From Euglena gracilis (lineage: Eukaryota; Euglenida; Euglenophyceae; Euglenales): a DNA stretch of 64,000 nt. The notes under the pieces are model-generated. The model saw only the letters and a list, made by a program, of their open reading frames with translations. It had not been told where the DNA came from and ran no database searches. Location of the stretch: positions 21,751,823-21,815,822 of the forward strand of contig CP154955.1 of assembly GCA_039621445.1 (NCBI GenBank). Direction: 5' to 3'. Below are positions 17,897 to 29,330 of this stretch, one piece after another (the stretch's first letter is position 1; every line of letters starts with the position of its first letter). The translations under genes were made by a program, and so were the position numbers.

Positions 17897-18240
17897 GTGT
17901 GCGGCAGACGGGAGATCCTACGGAGGTTGGTAGCCGGCGCGTAGTACCAAGCCGAGTATCGCTCGAGTAGCTTATTCGGTAAGGTGCTGGGCTCACACGC
18001 AGGAGGTCGTGGGTTCGAGACCCAGGTCCCGCCGTGTGAGTCCTGGTCGATCCCGTACGGGCAGAGGGCATACCGCGGGGATCGACCAGCGCGTGCAACT
18101 GCGCCCAAGGACGAGACACTGGTTGGCCGGACCTTGGGTGTAGTTCCCCGCCTGAGGGCGTGCCACGGCAAGTAGCATGGCTGTGGCACGGCCATGCCCC
18201 GTGGCTGTCCAACGGCGGGTGGTGACGACTGACGTATACA
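17897..18240 (+). mobile_element. tRNA-derived SINE with target duplication
   Basis: A 344-bp copy flanked by ATTTGT at 17,891-17,896 and 18,241-18,246. The right arm of the inverted repeat has the uninterrupted site (reverse complement reads GGGCGTTTGTCCCGC, about 26,335-26,349). This is therefore a filled site and shows the SINE's exact ends. The body has small changes against the 16,906 copy, for example an extra GCATGGCTGTGGCACGG. Confidence 0.9.
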
Positions 18241-18258
18241 ATTTGTCCCGCACCCCTG

Positions 18259-18993
18259 TTGTGCGAGGTCCGAGGGTGCCCGCCCCAAGGAGGGGTCCCT
18301 AGGGGGCCCAAATGTGCCACGAAGCGCCGCGAGGGGGCTCCACGGCCCCCAAGGGCTTTGTGAGACCCCCTGGCCACCACTGGCGCCCCACACCTCATTT
18401 TGACCAAGTCAAGGAGATAAAGGAGGGTAGGTTGAGGATACCAACACAACCCCGAAGGGGATGCGCAAGCCCCTCAGGGCTTTGAGCAGACATGCACACC
18501 ACCTTGGTGGGTGGAGGTATGGCACAATTCATTAAGAATTGTGCAGAATATACCAAGTAGCCTCCCAGCTGTAGCCCCCCCCCCCCCCAATTGCACATTT
18601 TCTGTGCAGGTCTCTCTTCACACTCTGTTCATTTTTGTTCACCAATTGTTTGATTGCAAGTCACTTCAAAGGCAATTCAAGTCAATTCATTATTTTAAAA
18701 AGTATCAAATTGTATTGAAAATTCAGTTCAAACTCAAGAGTTCAAGTATGTCATTTTTCAATTCAACGCCTGCATCTTCACTAACAACCACCCCTACCCC
18801 ACTTTTCCACCAAGGGGAAAATCCCCAACAGGTGGGCCCAGACAGGCTCAATTTCAAACGATCCTACACAGGTTTCGGCACCAGGGGTCCGTTCACAGGG
18901 ACCACAGGAGGGGCAACCCCCACACCCTCGGGGGGAGGGTGGAAACGTGGTTGACGTCCCGCGCAATCTCCCCCCGTAAGGGGGGGGCTTACA
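18259..18993. other. Left-arm-specific segment
   Basis: About 735 bp absent from the right arm and bordered by CTGT on both sides. It has no gene. The part 18,815-18,960 is an inverted version of 19,680-19,810 (GGGGCAACCCCCACACCCTC versus its complement), so it shares a module with the arm. It may be an insertion in this arm or a deletion in the other. Confidence 0.5.
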
Positions 18994-20066
18994 CTGTGAT
19001 CTTTGGATCTTTTCGCACGGCGGGTGGCAGGCGGCGCGGGCCCGAAGCACCTCCCCGCGGTCCACGAAGCGCCGTGCCCAGTTTTGCGGCCCTGTGTGAA
19101 CTCTTACGACTTAAGATTGTGCATTCTGGCGCGGTTTTTACTTGCCTGGACTCATTACTTTGCCTCCCCCAACCCAATCCAAATTTGAAAAATTTGTATG
19201 ACCAGAACCTGAGTTCAGAAATATATTCTGTTTCTCTTCTCATCTTGCTTCCGCTTCCCGCAAAAAAACGAGGAAGGTTAAAATATTTTTGCCACAGCAA
19301 CGAAGAAACCACCCTCCACAGGTCAAAAGCCATGATTCCCATCATCCTCATCATCAAAAAAGTCCCCATCATCAGCATCAAGTTTTTATTTGCACATCCT
19401 TTTTTCCCATGTGTCAAAAACTGGCACTGTTTGGCATTTTTTATTTTGCGCAGAAAGAAGAAACCCAGCTTTTAGGAGCTTGAAACTTGAAACACTTGGG
19501 CCACTTGAAACACTTGTAACGTAGAAATTTGACTAAAAGTTGGCAACCCTGTTTTCAGCAACCCTTAAGCAGGAGGGTACCTTACCCACCGGGGGGGGGG
19601 GATAGACAGCCAGCCGCGCTAACCCAGCCAGCAGCCCAAATTCGGGCTGGAACCCCCGCCCGGGGGGGGTGATTGCGGGGACGTCAACCACGTTTCCACC
19701 CCCCCCCCCCGAGGGTGTGAGGGTTGCCCCTCCTGAGGTCCCTGTGGTGGCGCAACCTGCGTAGGGTCGTTTGAAATTGAGCCCATCGGGCCCACCTGGT
19801 GGAAATAATTCCAGTTTAAGGCGAAGCGTTGAATTCTTCCTCCTGGCAAGCGAAGGTCCGAGAAAAGTTTGGTCCACCAGTTGCTGACAGCGATGGTCGG
19901 TGTGAATGCAATACTCCCCGTAAATAATTACAGTTGAGCTGGTAACAGTTAAATTCTTTCTACTTGAGGTCGAAGGGCAGAATTAAGAATCAGCCAAATC
20001 CGGCAACAAAAATCAGTAAGAAACAGCAACCGCGCGCACACAAACACACCAGAACAAACAGGGTAC

Positions 20067-20205
20067 GGGGCCCCTCCTCCACACGTTTTGCAAGACAGGG
20101 TGTAAAGAATTGTGACGCAAGTATGTTCAGGGGTAATGCACGGGGGGGTACGCAAAGAGCCTGAAGGGATTCACGTTTGTGTTGGATGTCCTGAAAATGA
20201 GGAAG
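20067..20205. other. Spacer between arm and microsatellite
   Basis: No feature beyond ordinary sequence. Confidence 0.3.
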
Positions 20206-20361
20206 AACATATATATATATATACATATATATATCTATATATCTATATATATCTATATATATCTATATATATCTTATATATTATCTAAATATATCTATAT
20301 CTATAATATCTATACAATATAGATATATATCTATACTAGAGATATATCGATATCTAATATC

Positions 20362-20404
<43 letters not shown>

Positions 20405-20668
20405 TATATATATTATACCAAAATATATATATATAATATCTATATATAATATATCTATATATATATATATAGATATCTATATATATCCTCTATATCTATC
20501 TCTCTCTATCTATCTATCCTATATCTCTATATATCTCTCTATCTCTATCTCTCTCTCTCTCCTATATTCTCTATAATCTCTATCTCTCTCTCCCCATATC
20601 TCTCTCTCCTATCTCTCTCTCTCTTTTCTCTCTCTCCTCGCTCCTCTCTCTTCTCTCTCTATATTTCT
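20206..20668. repeat. AT/CT-rich microsatellite
   Basis: About 460 bp of imperfect (AT)n and ATCTATAT units grading into (CT)n. It lies just outside the left terminus of the second DIRS copy. Confidence 0.95.
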
Positions 20669-21032
20669 CCACTTCACGCCCGCCGGGATTTACGGGCCTC
20701 ATGGCTTCGCCCTCGGACAGCTCGGGCTCCACACTTAGGCCATGCCTTGTTCGCCGGCGGTGTTGTTTGTATTATTTGCTGCGTTGTGTTAGGAGTCCCT
20801 GCTTAGTGCCCTTCTTCGCCGCAGTTGGCTGATTCTTAATTTGCCCTTCGACACACAGAAGAAAGGACCTTATCAGGCGGAAGACGTTATAATTACAGAC
20901 GGATAACGTCACACACCTTATCAAGTGGAAGAAGAAGAAGTCAATCTATCAATTCAAATTTTCCAGAAAAAGACGCTCGCACAGAACCTCAAAGCTGAAA
21001 TTGTTGAAGTTTCTGAAATATTTCAATGAAAG

Positions 21033-22226
21033 ATGCAATTTCCAAGACGGACAGCGCTGGAGAACTTCAAGACGGAGCAGCACGAGCAGCAGCAGCTGGA
21101 CAACCTGACGGCGCGGGTCGACTGTAGCGAACCGTGGCTGCCCCTTCCCCAAAAAGTAATTTCCCCAACAAAAACTTCCACAACCCAAACCCCCCAAAGT
21201 TCTGGCCACGGACCCTGGCAGACAGTGGTCAGAAGACCCCACAAGGGGCAGAGACAACAACCAGCAGGCCACCACGGTCATTGGAACCGGGGCCATGGGG
21301 GCCAACGATTCACAACAAACAATGCATTTAAGCGGGGCTATGGCTGCCAAAGCCGCACAGGCCATGAAGGCAACAAAGGCCATGATGGCACAACAGGCGA
21401 TGAAGGCATCTACAGCATCAAAAGTCGCGGCCAAGGTGGCCACCAGCACCCAGACCCCACAGGACATGGCAGAGGCAGAAAAGGTCAGACACACCACCAC
21501 CCCCCTTTCTCAAACACACCACCCACCAGGGGTCAAGGGGGGATCCCCAAGAACCCCTCAAGATTTCAAATAAGCAGGGCGACCCAGAACCCAAGCACGC
21601 CATTGGGGCCTTTATCATCAAGGCCACTGGCGCAAGAAAGTTCAACAAGAAGATCAGAAAATACAAAAAAGCCACAAGGGGGGTCCTTCACAGGCCCCCA
21701 GAAGCTAAATGGACAGCCCTGCAAGGGCTTTGTATTTAAATGGGCAGCCCCCTGCCCAGAACCAGGAGGAAGATGCCCCCTCCCCCAGGGGCCAGCTGGC
21801 AACAGGACGGGGGAGACTCCCCACCAGCACTTATTCATTCAAAAAGGGGGGGACCCTCAGAGGCCCCCCTTATGGTATGGCTACGAACCCCATCAACATC
21901 AAGCAGACGAGATAGGCCAAACAGGGGCAGTAAGCCCTATGGTATGTATTCCAACAACAATATCTTCCAGAGAGAGAGAGAGTGAGAAGAGAGTAGAGTG
22001 CATGCACATCCCCCCAGGAACATTTGCTTTTTCCAAGGGCTCAAGCCCTAGGGGCAATAGCGGCTGTGAAATGTCCAACACCCCCCACCCAGCCCCAAAA
22101 GAACCGTCTAATTCAGGAAATAAACTCAATGGAGGAAAAATGGGGAGATACACCCAGTACCAGAGACTTCAGAAAATTCTAAAAACGGTGGTCAAAGAAT
22201 GCCCCCCCCACCAAGATGTCCATTAG
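21033..22226 (+). pseudogene. Gag-like frame of second DIRS copy
   Basis: A 397-codon open frame, homologous to the gag-like part of the first copy: N-terminus QLDNLTARVDCSEPWLPLPQ, Gly/His repeats (GHGGQ, RGQGGH), and C-terminal MSNTPHPAPKEP … KMGRYTQYQRLQ. It is the cleanest gag frame in the window and shows that copy 1 carries an indel near its residue 60. It is probably not functional given the state of the downstream frames. An AGAGAGAGAGAG microsatellite sits at about 21,971. Confidence 0.6.
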
Positions 22227-24090
22227 TAAAAAATGGAATTCAACCCCCCTGGGTAAATCCCCCAAAGATGTCCACCCACCCATAACCCAGAGCCAACCTG
22301 GACTGAAACAGGCAGAAAAAATCCTATTGGATTACGAAAAAACTGGGTCAATAAAACAAGTTTCGATTCAGACACACGGCATTTAATCCCATGGTTTCTA
22401 ATATCGAAACCAGAAGGGGGAACAACCAAATGGAGAATGATCAGCGACTGCAGAGAAATAAATCAGCAATTTCAAGTGCTGAAAACCTTTCAAACTGGAT
22501 CATATCCAGCACATTTTTCCATTTTTTTGAAAAAGGCCACTGGGCGGCAAAAATAGACCTGAAAGATGCCTATTTTCATGTTCCATTAAGTCCAGGCCTA
22601 AGGCAATTTTTGAGGCATCAGGTAGGGGGGCAGACCTGGGAATTTAAAACATGCTGCTTTGGGCTAAATTTAATGCCCAAAATTTTCATGCCAATGATGA
22701 AAACATTCGAAAAACTGTGGAGAACAAGGGCGTCCACGTGCTTATTTGCCAGGACGACATCCTACTGGTGGCCCCCACCCGAAATATTTTGCAAGTCACC
22801 TGAACAGAGTCGTAAAAGATTTGCTGAATTCAGGGTTCAAAATCAATGTGAAAGAGTCCACCCTGCAGCCCACCCAAGTGGTAACCCATCCGGGTTTTCA
22901 ACTAAACTTCCAGGAAAGATACAGGTGCCCCCTCAGAAAGTCAAACCATCAAGAAATAACTGGGAAAAATTGTGAAAAAAGATTACATGTCAAAAAGGGA
23001 AGTTGGCTGCCATTTTAGGTCAAATAAGTTGCAATCTAATGGCCCTGCCCTTTTTCAGGGCTTTTACGGACACCCTGGCATTTTTTTTTGGTGGCAAATT
23101 CCACAGCCCCCTGGGACTCAAAACACCCAATTTCTCAGGAAATCAAGGCCCAATTAAGGGAAATAAAAATTTTGCTGAACACCTGGGGGGCAGACCCTTC
23201 TCCCAAAATGCAACCAGGAAGCTGCACTCAGACAGCAGCACCCATTCCTGGGGGGGGGGGGGGGCTGGACATACACACAGGAGAACTAGTGCAGGAATTT
23301 TGGAGGAAAGACTCCATTTTACACACAAATGTAAAGGAGCTCAGGGCAGCAATCAGCACTGTGAAAAGTTTGAGCAAACCTGGGGGAACAGTTTCTTTCT
23401 CCGTAGACAACCAGACACCTATCACCTATCACCTATCACCTATCACCTGACCAAGGGGGGAAGCAGAAAGGACCCTTTCAACACAATGCTAATATCATTT
23501 TTCAAATGGAGCATAGAGAACCAAGTAAACCTCCAAGTCAACTGGGTCCCTTGAAAAGAATGCCTGACAGACACCATAAGCAGATGGGAAATGGACAAGG
23601 GGGATTACTCCCCAACTTTTTCAATGACAGCAATTACAAAATTCCATAAATTTGGAAACGAATTAATTTGCCTTTTTGCCTCCCCAGGGAACAAAAAATT
23701 GCCCAAATTCGAGACCAGATGTCCCCACTGGGAGGCCACAGCATTAAATGCATTACAATGTCCACTGGGGATCTTTATGCAAACCCCCCCGGTCAATAAT
23801 CCAAAAATTTCTGCCCAGGTTGAAAATGTTTCCCCAGTCCAAAGTTTTGATGGTCACCCCCTACTGGGATTCAGCCACCTGGTGACCCCAATTAATAAAA
23901 ATGAAAGTTCCAGGGACCCCCTCCCTGAACATCACCCCCTACAGGGGTATGTTCACCAATTGCAGGGGGGAAAAAATGCCACCCCCCAGGTGGCCCCTTC
24001 TTTGCATGATTTGCTCAGGCAAATATTGGAAGGAAAACAAATTCAGGTTAAAACCATTGACGATTTCCTGGGGAGAAACCCCAGTTTAAA
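22227..24090 (+). pseudogene. RT/RNase H/MT-like region of second DIRS copy
   Basis: RT motifs remain in pieces: KIDLKDAYFHVPL at about 22,550-22,590 and GGQTWEFKTCCFGLN. The active-site box is damaged: at about 22,745-22,765 the reading is CQDD in one frame, with frameshifts on both sides. RNase H residues occur in separate frames, and the third acidic-residue region carries a heptanucleotide expansion (23,413-23,447). The NPP box near 23,785 has a small deletion. Multiple +1/-1 shifts coincide with C or G runs. Confidence 0.8.
23413..23447 (+). repeat. CACCTAT heptanucleotide expansion
   Basis: Four to five CACCTAT units replace the sequence that in copy 1 encodes VIYYYL after the RNase H Asp. 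This is a replication-slippage expansion inside a dead coding region. Confidence 0.9.
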
Positions 24091-24935
24091 ACGTTATCAG
24101 AGTGCTTTTGCACTTCTGTGGGTAATTTTGGTGCAAATGGGGGTGCCCCCCCTGAAGCCACCACAGATCAAGTGGCTGACGCTTTAGTACAATTATTCTA
24201 GTTTTTCAAAGCCCAAGCCCGTAATGCGAATAGTGCAATGCTTTTGATTCCTGGGTTTGGTGGGCTAAGATTCCACACCCTGTTGACCCCTTACAAGAGG
24301 CTTTGGAACCAAAATCTGGAGAAGTACGGGGGACTTTGGGATCCCCTCCCAATCCTCCTGGGGCTGGCCAAGGCCCCAATGCCCACTGATACTTGTACAT
24401 TGCGTACACAACTTATTTTAGTTCACGAATCCTCTGTTTATACAGATCCTCTGACTTGGCACATACCAAACAAACCACCAGTGTGTTGGGTAGGGCACCC
24501 TATATAAAAATTAAGCGTAAAGGCCAGAAGTTTCACAAGTGGGAGAGGGTGGTGCCCATTCCACAATGTCCACAAATAAGCCCCTTTCATTTAATGATGT
24601 CTTACGTGGCTGCCACACGTTCATTCGTCAGACCTGGGGGCCCCCTTCTGATTTCATTAAAACCCCCCTTCAGGGCCATAAGTGCAGACACCGTTTCTTC
24701 TATCACAAAAGACTTTTTGGCCAAACATGGGGTACCCCCCCAGGTGTGGGGGGCCCACTCCACCAGAGGAGCAGCAGTTGGTTTACTCAAAAAATTGGGC
24801 CTTTCTGCCCAAGAAGTTTGTGAAATTGGCCAGTGGAGGGGGGTGGAGGCTTTTACAGCCCATTATCAACGACTTGGTGCCAAGGGTGCCCTGGAAAATG
24901 CCCTGGCCCCCCTAATTTCAGTGCACAATCTGGCC
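23990..24935 (+). pseudogene. Tyrosine recombinase of second DIRS copy
   Basis: The N-terminal segment (ILEGKQIQVKTIDDFLGRNP) is in one frame up to the GTGCCCCCCCTG run at about 24,145. It then shifts; GFGGLRFHTLLTPYKRLWNQ follows, and another shift occurs near 24,420. The catalytic motifs LYRSSDL, AHSTRGAAVG and AHYQRLG are all present in the last frame. The 25-bp duplication of copy 1 is absent, so the two copies were broken independently. Confidence 0.8.
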
Positions 24936-25071
24936 TCACAAGGGCAAAGTGCGGAGCCCGAGGTGTCTCGCACTCCCTCGAGGCAGAACGAAAAGGGAGG
25001 AAGGGACACCGAGGGCGAAGGGTCCCTTCCTCCCTCGTCGGCTTGCCTCGAGGGATTACGACTTCCCCCCA

Positions 25072-26750
25072 GTACCCTGTTTGTTCTGGTGTGTTTGTGT
25101 GCGCACGGTTGGTGTTTCTTACTGCTTTTTGTTGCCGGATTTGGCTGCTTCCTATTTTGCCCTTCGACCTCAAGGAGAAAGAATTTGATTGTTACCAGCT
25201 CAAATGGAATTATTTATGTATTTACACGACGACCATCGCTGTCAGCAACTGGTGGACCAAACTTTTTTCGGACCTTCGATGGCCAGGAGGAAGAATTCAA
25301 CGCTTCGCCTTAAACTGGAATTATTCCGACCAGGTCGGCCCGATGGGCTCAAATTCAAACGACCCTACGCAGGTTGCGCCACCACTCGGTCCCTTCACAG
25401 GGATCTCAGGAGGGGCAACCCTCACACCCTCGGGGGGGGGGGTGGAAACGAGGTTGACGTCCCCGCAATCACCCCCCCGGGCGGGGGCTCCCAGCCCGAA
25501 TTTGGGCTGCTGGCTGGGTGGGTTTGAGCGGCTGGCTGTCCACACCCCCCCCCGGTGGGTAAGGTACCCCTCCTGCTTAAGAAATCCCTGCAGGACATCG
25601 CCTTCCCAAAGCCCCCGAGCCTTGCTTGTCCAACGCATGGTGGTGAATCTTTCGCGCTTTGTCTTCTGGGCGTCCGTCCTTCACATTTCTTTCTTGAGTG
25701 AGCGCGATCCGTCCGTAAAAAACAGTTTTAGGGGCCGATTGGAATGAACTTTATGGTTGGTTGCTGAAAACAGGGTTCCCAACTTTTAGTCAAATTTCTA
25801 CGTTACAAGTGTTTCAAGTGGCCCAAGTGTTTCAAGTTTCAAGCTCCTAAAAGCTGGGTTTCTTCTTTCTGCGCAAAATAAAAAATGCCAAACAGTGCCA
25901 TTTTTGACACATGGGAAAAAAGGATGTGAAAATAAAAACTTGATGCTGATGATGGGGATTTTTTTGATGATGAGGATGATGGGAATCATGGCTTTTGACC
26001 TGTGGAGGGTGGTTTCTTCGTTGCTGTGGCAAAAAGATTTTAACCTTCCTCGTTTTTTTTGCGGGAAGCGGAAGCAAGATGAGAAGAGAAACAGAATATA
26101 TTTCTGAACTCAGGTTCTGGTCATACAAAATTTTTCAAATTAGGATTGGGTTGGGGGAGGCAAAGTAAAGAGTTCAGGCAAGTAAAAACCGCGCCAGAAT
26201 GCACAATCTTAAGTCGTAAGAGTTCACACAGGGCCGCAAAACTGGGCACGGCGCTTCGTGGACCGCGGGGAGGTGCTCCGGGCCAGCGCCGCCTGGCACC
26301 CGCCGTGCGAAAAGATCCAAAGGTCACAGGGGTGCGGGACAAACGCCCTCGCAACTGTTGCCGCAAATCATTCGAATGCTTAATAACAGCTGCTCCGTCT
26401 GAACGAAAGCTTCCCAATTCAAAAAAAAACAACAACCAACGAGGCCAAGGTTTGGGTCACGTTGGTAGGGTTTCGAATTTGGGTGTCTCAGGCACCGGTA
26501 AAATACCTTGTGCCTGAGGGATCTAATTTTTCTTAAAAGGCTCACTCACACATGTGCTTTTGGCGTAACCCCCACCAAAATAACGGGGCGGGGTGCCCCG
26601 TTACTGGCACCATCTTTTTGAACTTCCCCCCTGCCCCGTTATTTGGGAACTACCTGCCATCATCAAACGTTGGATCCCGCCCCGAATTTTACTACTAATG
26701 GACCCCCTTGGGGAGATAACTGGTAAATCCCTGCCATACACACAAATATG
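25072..26750. repeat. Right arm of large inverted repeat
   Basis: Reverse complement of the left arm (17,487-20,066). It lacks the SINE and the 0.73-kb segment but carries about 180 bp (25,580-25,760) absent from the left arm. The outer part runs into the complete TA-flanked MITE at 26,568. No protein-coding gene is supported in the arm. Confidence 0.8.
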
Positions 26751-26950
26751 CATGCATGTTTGTATACATATGCACATGTATATACTCGTGGCAGGCAAGA
26801 ATTGTGGAATATTTTTGTCCTCACTAACCTCTTGGACCAAAAAATCTGAGGGTGCCCCGTTATTGGAACCATCTTTTTTCGGCCTTCCCCCCGCCCAGTT
26901 ATTCGGGCACTACCCACTCAAAGGGCACTGCCCCGTTATTTGGGGGGGTT
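26568..26950 (+). mobile_element. TA-flanked C-run MITE, 383 bp
   Basis: Begins AACCCCCACCAAAATAACGG and ends CCCCGTTATTTGGGGGGGTT, with TA immediately outside both ends (26,566-26,567 and 26,951-26,952). It is closely similar, in the same orientation, to 41,610-41,990, including the internal ATGCATGCATGTTTGTATAC. TA duplication fits Tc1/mariner-type or related transposition (known); the superfamily is not proven. No coding capacity. Confidence 0.8.
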
Positions 26951-26952
26951 TA

Positions 26953-28084
26953 CAACTCTATCAAATTTGTGAAAGCTGGCCTTAGCATTTTGTCCCTGAA
27001 GGCTCGTGGACAAATGAAGAAAGCAGACCCTTGCCAAAGCAGGTAAAAATAATGCCCAAGGCAGGCTTTTTTTGCCAACCCCAGGGGGGGTGAGGGGTGC
27101 GTTGAGTATGGGGTGCCTGCCCATGGCAAGCCCACCGGTTTTGGACCCTGGTGCCTGAAGACCCAACCATTTTCCCCTTGAAAATGACGAGGACAGATTA
27201 GGAGGGGCCAGGACAAAAAAGGCTTGGCGGAGGTGTCGCAGAACGTCTCTGTATATGAGCAACGCCTGAATTCCTCCTCTTCTGGTGAATCCTGCCAGAA
27301 GAAAACACGGAACACAGGGGTGCAAAAAGAAGACAATCATCTTGTGCACCCACAAATACAAATACAAATCGTTGTATCTGTATCGTCTGGACATGAATCG
27401 TTAGGCACTCCTTCGGACGAAAATAGTGGGACACCTAAAAAAGAAAATTATTCCCAGAGATTCCTTGTGATCAAGCCTCCTGCGAGTCCTTGACACAGGG
27501 GTTTGAGGTTGCCGCACGTTCTACACTGCGCCGCACCACCCAAACCATGGCAGAGAACTGTGAACCCTCAACCGGGACATCGACGCATACAAGGACACAA
27601 ATTTACAATCCAAACAAAAAAATGAGGGATATGGAAAGCACCTTAATATTCCAAAATATTCTTTTTCTCGCATTTCCCCCCCACTGCACCTTTGTGACGC
27701 CTCTTTGAGCCAAGGCAAAGCAGACAAATGCACCTCAAAAACTGCAGACACTTGTGGATTTAAAGATGACTGGTCAAATAGCCAGCACACACAAACATTT
27801 GAAAAGACCCGCTTTTTCAGAACTCTCTTCACCACAATGACAAATATAGAGAGTTTTTGGCTGCAGAGTGGTATCAAATAAGTTTGGCATCAGATGAACA
27901 TTGCATTTTCTCCAAAATTCAAATTTTCCCAATCAGAATATCGCGAAATATTATTTCTCCGCCATATTTCTCCCCATAACATTCACTTCCCGTAATTTTT
28001 GTTTGGTCTGTGTTACTCAGGTTCGGTGTTACACTTGGTGGGGGGGATCAAGCCCACGGTTCGGGGTACCAGGTTGTGACGTGG
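26953..28084. other. Mostly non-coding; one plus-strand frame
   Basis: A plus-strand 89-codon frame at 27,224-27,493 (MAEVSQNVSVYEQRLNSSSS…, ending …FLVIKPPASP) is hydrophilic and protein-like. It has no recognised family and no splice evidence, so it is noted here rather than called. Nothing else is supported. Confidence 0.25.
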
Positions 28085-28262
28085 AGCTGAGCTCTTTGGG
28101 AGACCACCCCCGCCCGGCCCGGCCGGCGGCCCGGCGGCTCAGCCCGGCCCAGCCCGGCCGGCGGTCTGGCGGCCCGGCGCGGCCCGGCGCGGCCCGGCGC
28201 GGCCCGGCCGGGCCTGTTCGGCGGTTCGGCCGGCTGTCCAGCCTGGGTTGGGGAGGGGGGGT
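28085..28262. other. GC island of CCCGGC units
   Basis: A low-complexity block built from GGCCCGGCGC and CCGGCCGGCGG units. Composition is unlike flanking sequence, and it is simple-sequence rather than exon-like. Confidence 0.6.
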
Positions 28263-29330
28263 CGAAAAACGCTCATTTTCGGCTCAAAAACAGTTTTTCG
28301 GGTCCGGGAGCCCAAAAAACATCGTTTTGGGCAAAAATTTTCTTCGATTTTTTTTCGACTTTTTTGACCCGGTTTTGACCAAAATCCATAGGATTTGGGC
28401 CCAAAACGGGGCGCTGGCAGGTCAAAAAACGCTCATTTTTTGGCAAAACCACATTTTCTGGGTCCGGGAGGCCAAAAAAAAACATGGTTTTGGGCAAAAA
28501 AAATTCGATTTTTTGACTTTTTTGACCCGGTTTTGACCTAAAATCGATTTTTTTCGACTTTTGGGCCGAAAAAGGCCAAGTCTGACAGGGGAAAAAATGT
28601 TCAAAATGTCCCAAATTGGCGGGAAAACGGCCGCATCTTGGGCCAGGCGGGGATTTGCGGGGAAATCAAAATACCGGTAGATGGGGCATTCCAAGGGCTT
28701 CAAATTAGGTCTCCGGACATTTCCTTTGATTTTGCATCATTTTGGAGAAATTTTGAAAACGTTGATTTTTTTTTGACCCCCCGCCCCCCCGAAAACAGCA
28801 AAGTCGGACAGTGGAAAAAGTGTACAAAATGCCCAAATTGACCGAAAAACGGCCGTATCTCGGGCTAGGCGGGGAGTTGCGGGGAAATCCAAATACCAGT
28901 AGATAGGGCGTTCCGAGGGCTTCAAATTGGGTCGCCAGACATTTTTTTCAACTCCCCACCATTTTGGAGATATTTTGCAAAAACTGGTTTTTTGGCCTGT
29001 TTTGGGCCCCAAATGGCAGAGTCCCCCATGGCGAAACCACAAAACGGCCATATCTCGGCCCAGGCGGGGAGTTGGCCCAAACCGCGCATACCGGTGGATA
29101 GGGCGTCCCAAAGTTGCGGAATGAGGTACTCTTTTACGTTTTCTCAAATCCCCTGCGTTTTTGAGATACACTGAATTTTTCGATTTTTTGACTCCAAAAA
29201 AGACCCCTTTTGCCTGTCCAATGAAATTTCGTTGAAAAAAAAAAGGTAGACAACTTTTTTGCTCGGGCCATATCTCCGGACTGGCGGGGAGTTGGGGGCA
29301 AAATGAGGGCTCTGGAGAAACTAGGGATCC
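28263..29330 (+). repeat. Imperfect tandem array of about 0.2-kb units
   Basis: First, two units of about 160 bp share AAACGCTCATTTT and TCTGGGTCCGGGAGGCC-like blocks (28,263 and 28,424). Then four units of about 195-220 bp start at about 28,627, 28,849, 29,043 and 29,263. They are marked by GGCCGTATCTCGGGC, AGGCGGGGAGTTGCGGGGAA and ATAGGGCGTTCC. A single related block (AGCGGGGAGTTGCCGG) lies at about 44,865. It is satellite-like. The frames inside are artefacts. Confidence 0.75.

Larger units (their letters stand above)
17487..20066. repeat. Left arm of large inverted repeat
   Basis: Pairs in reverse complement with 25,072-26,750. The pairing block 18,994-20,066 versus 25,072-26,326 is nearly identical over long stretches, for example around CCATGATTCCCATCATCCTC. 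The block 17,487-17,896 plus 18,241-18,258 pairs with 26,327-26,750. Interruptions unique to this arm are a SINE (17,897-18,240) and a segment of about 0.73 kb (18,259-18,993). The inner ends resemble a diverged DIRS ITR (TTGCCCTTCGACCTCA…). Confidence 0.8.
20716..25061 (+). mobile_element. DIRS-like retrotransposon, decayed second copy
   Basis: Same family as 11,796-16,337. The left terminus reads GACAGCTCGGGCTCC at 20,716, with a deletion of about 10 nt inside the ITR. The internal complementary region has its end-to-end junction at 24,967/24,968. The right terminus is …CTCGAGGGATTACGA at 25,061, and the right ITR core is missing. Coding regions carry several frameshifts and stops. It occupies the centre of the large inverted repeat. 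Confidence 0.85.

Noticed and set aside
28085-28262. GC island as an exon
   Set aside because: Made of repeated CCCGGC-type units with no preferred frame, unlike the GC-rich exons at 33.8, 38.6 and 48.9 kb.
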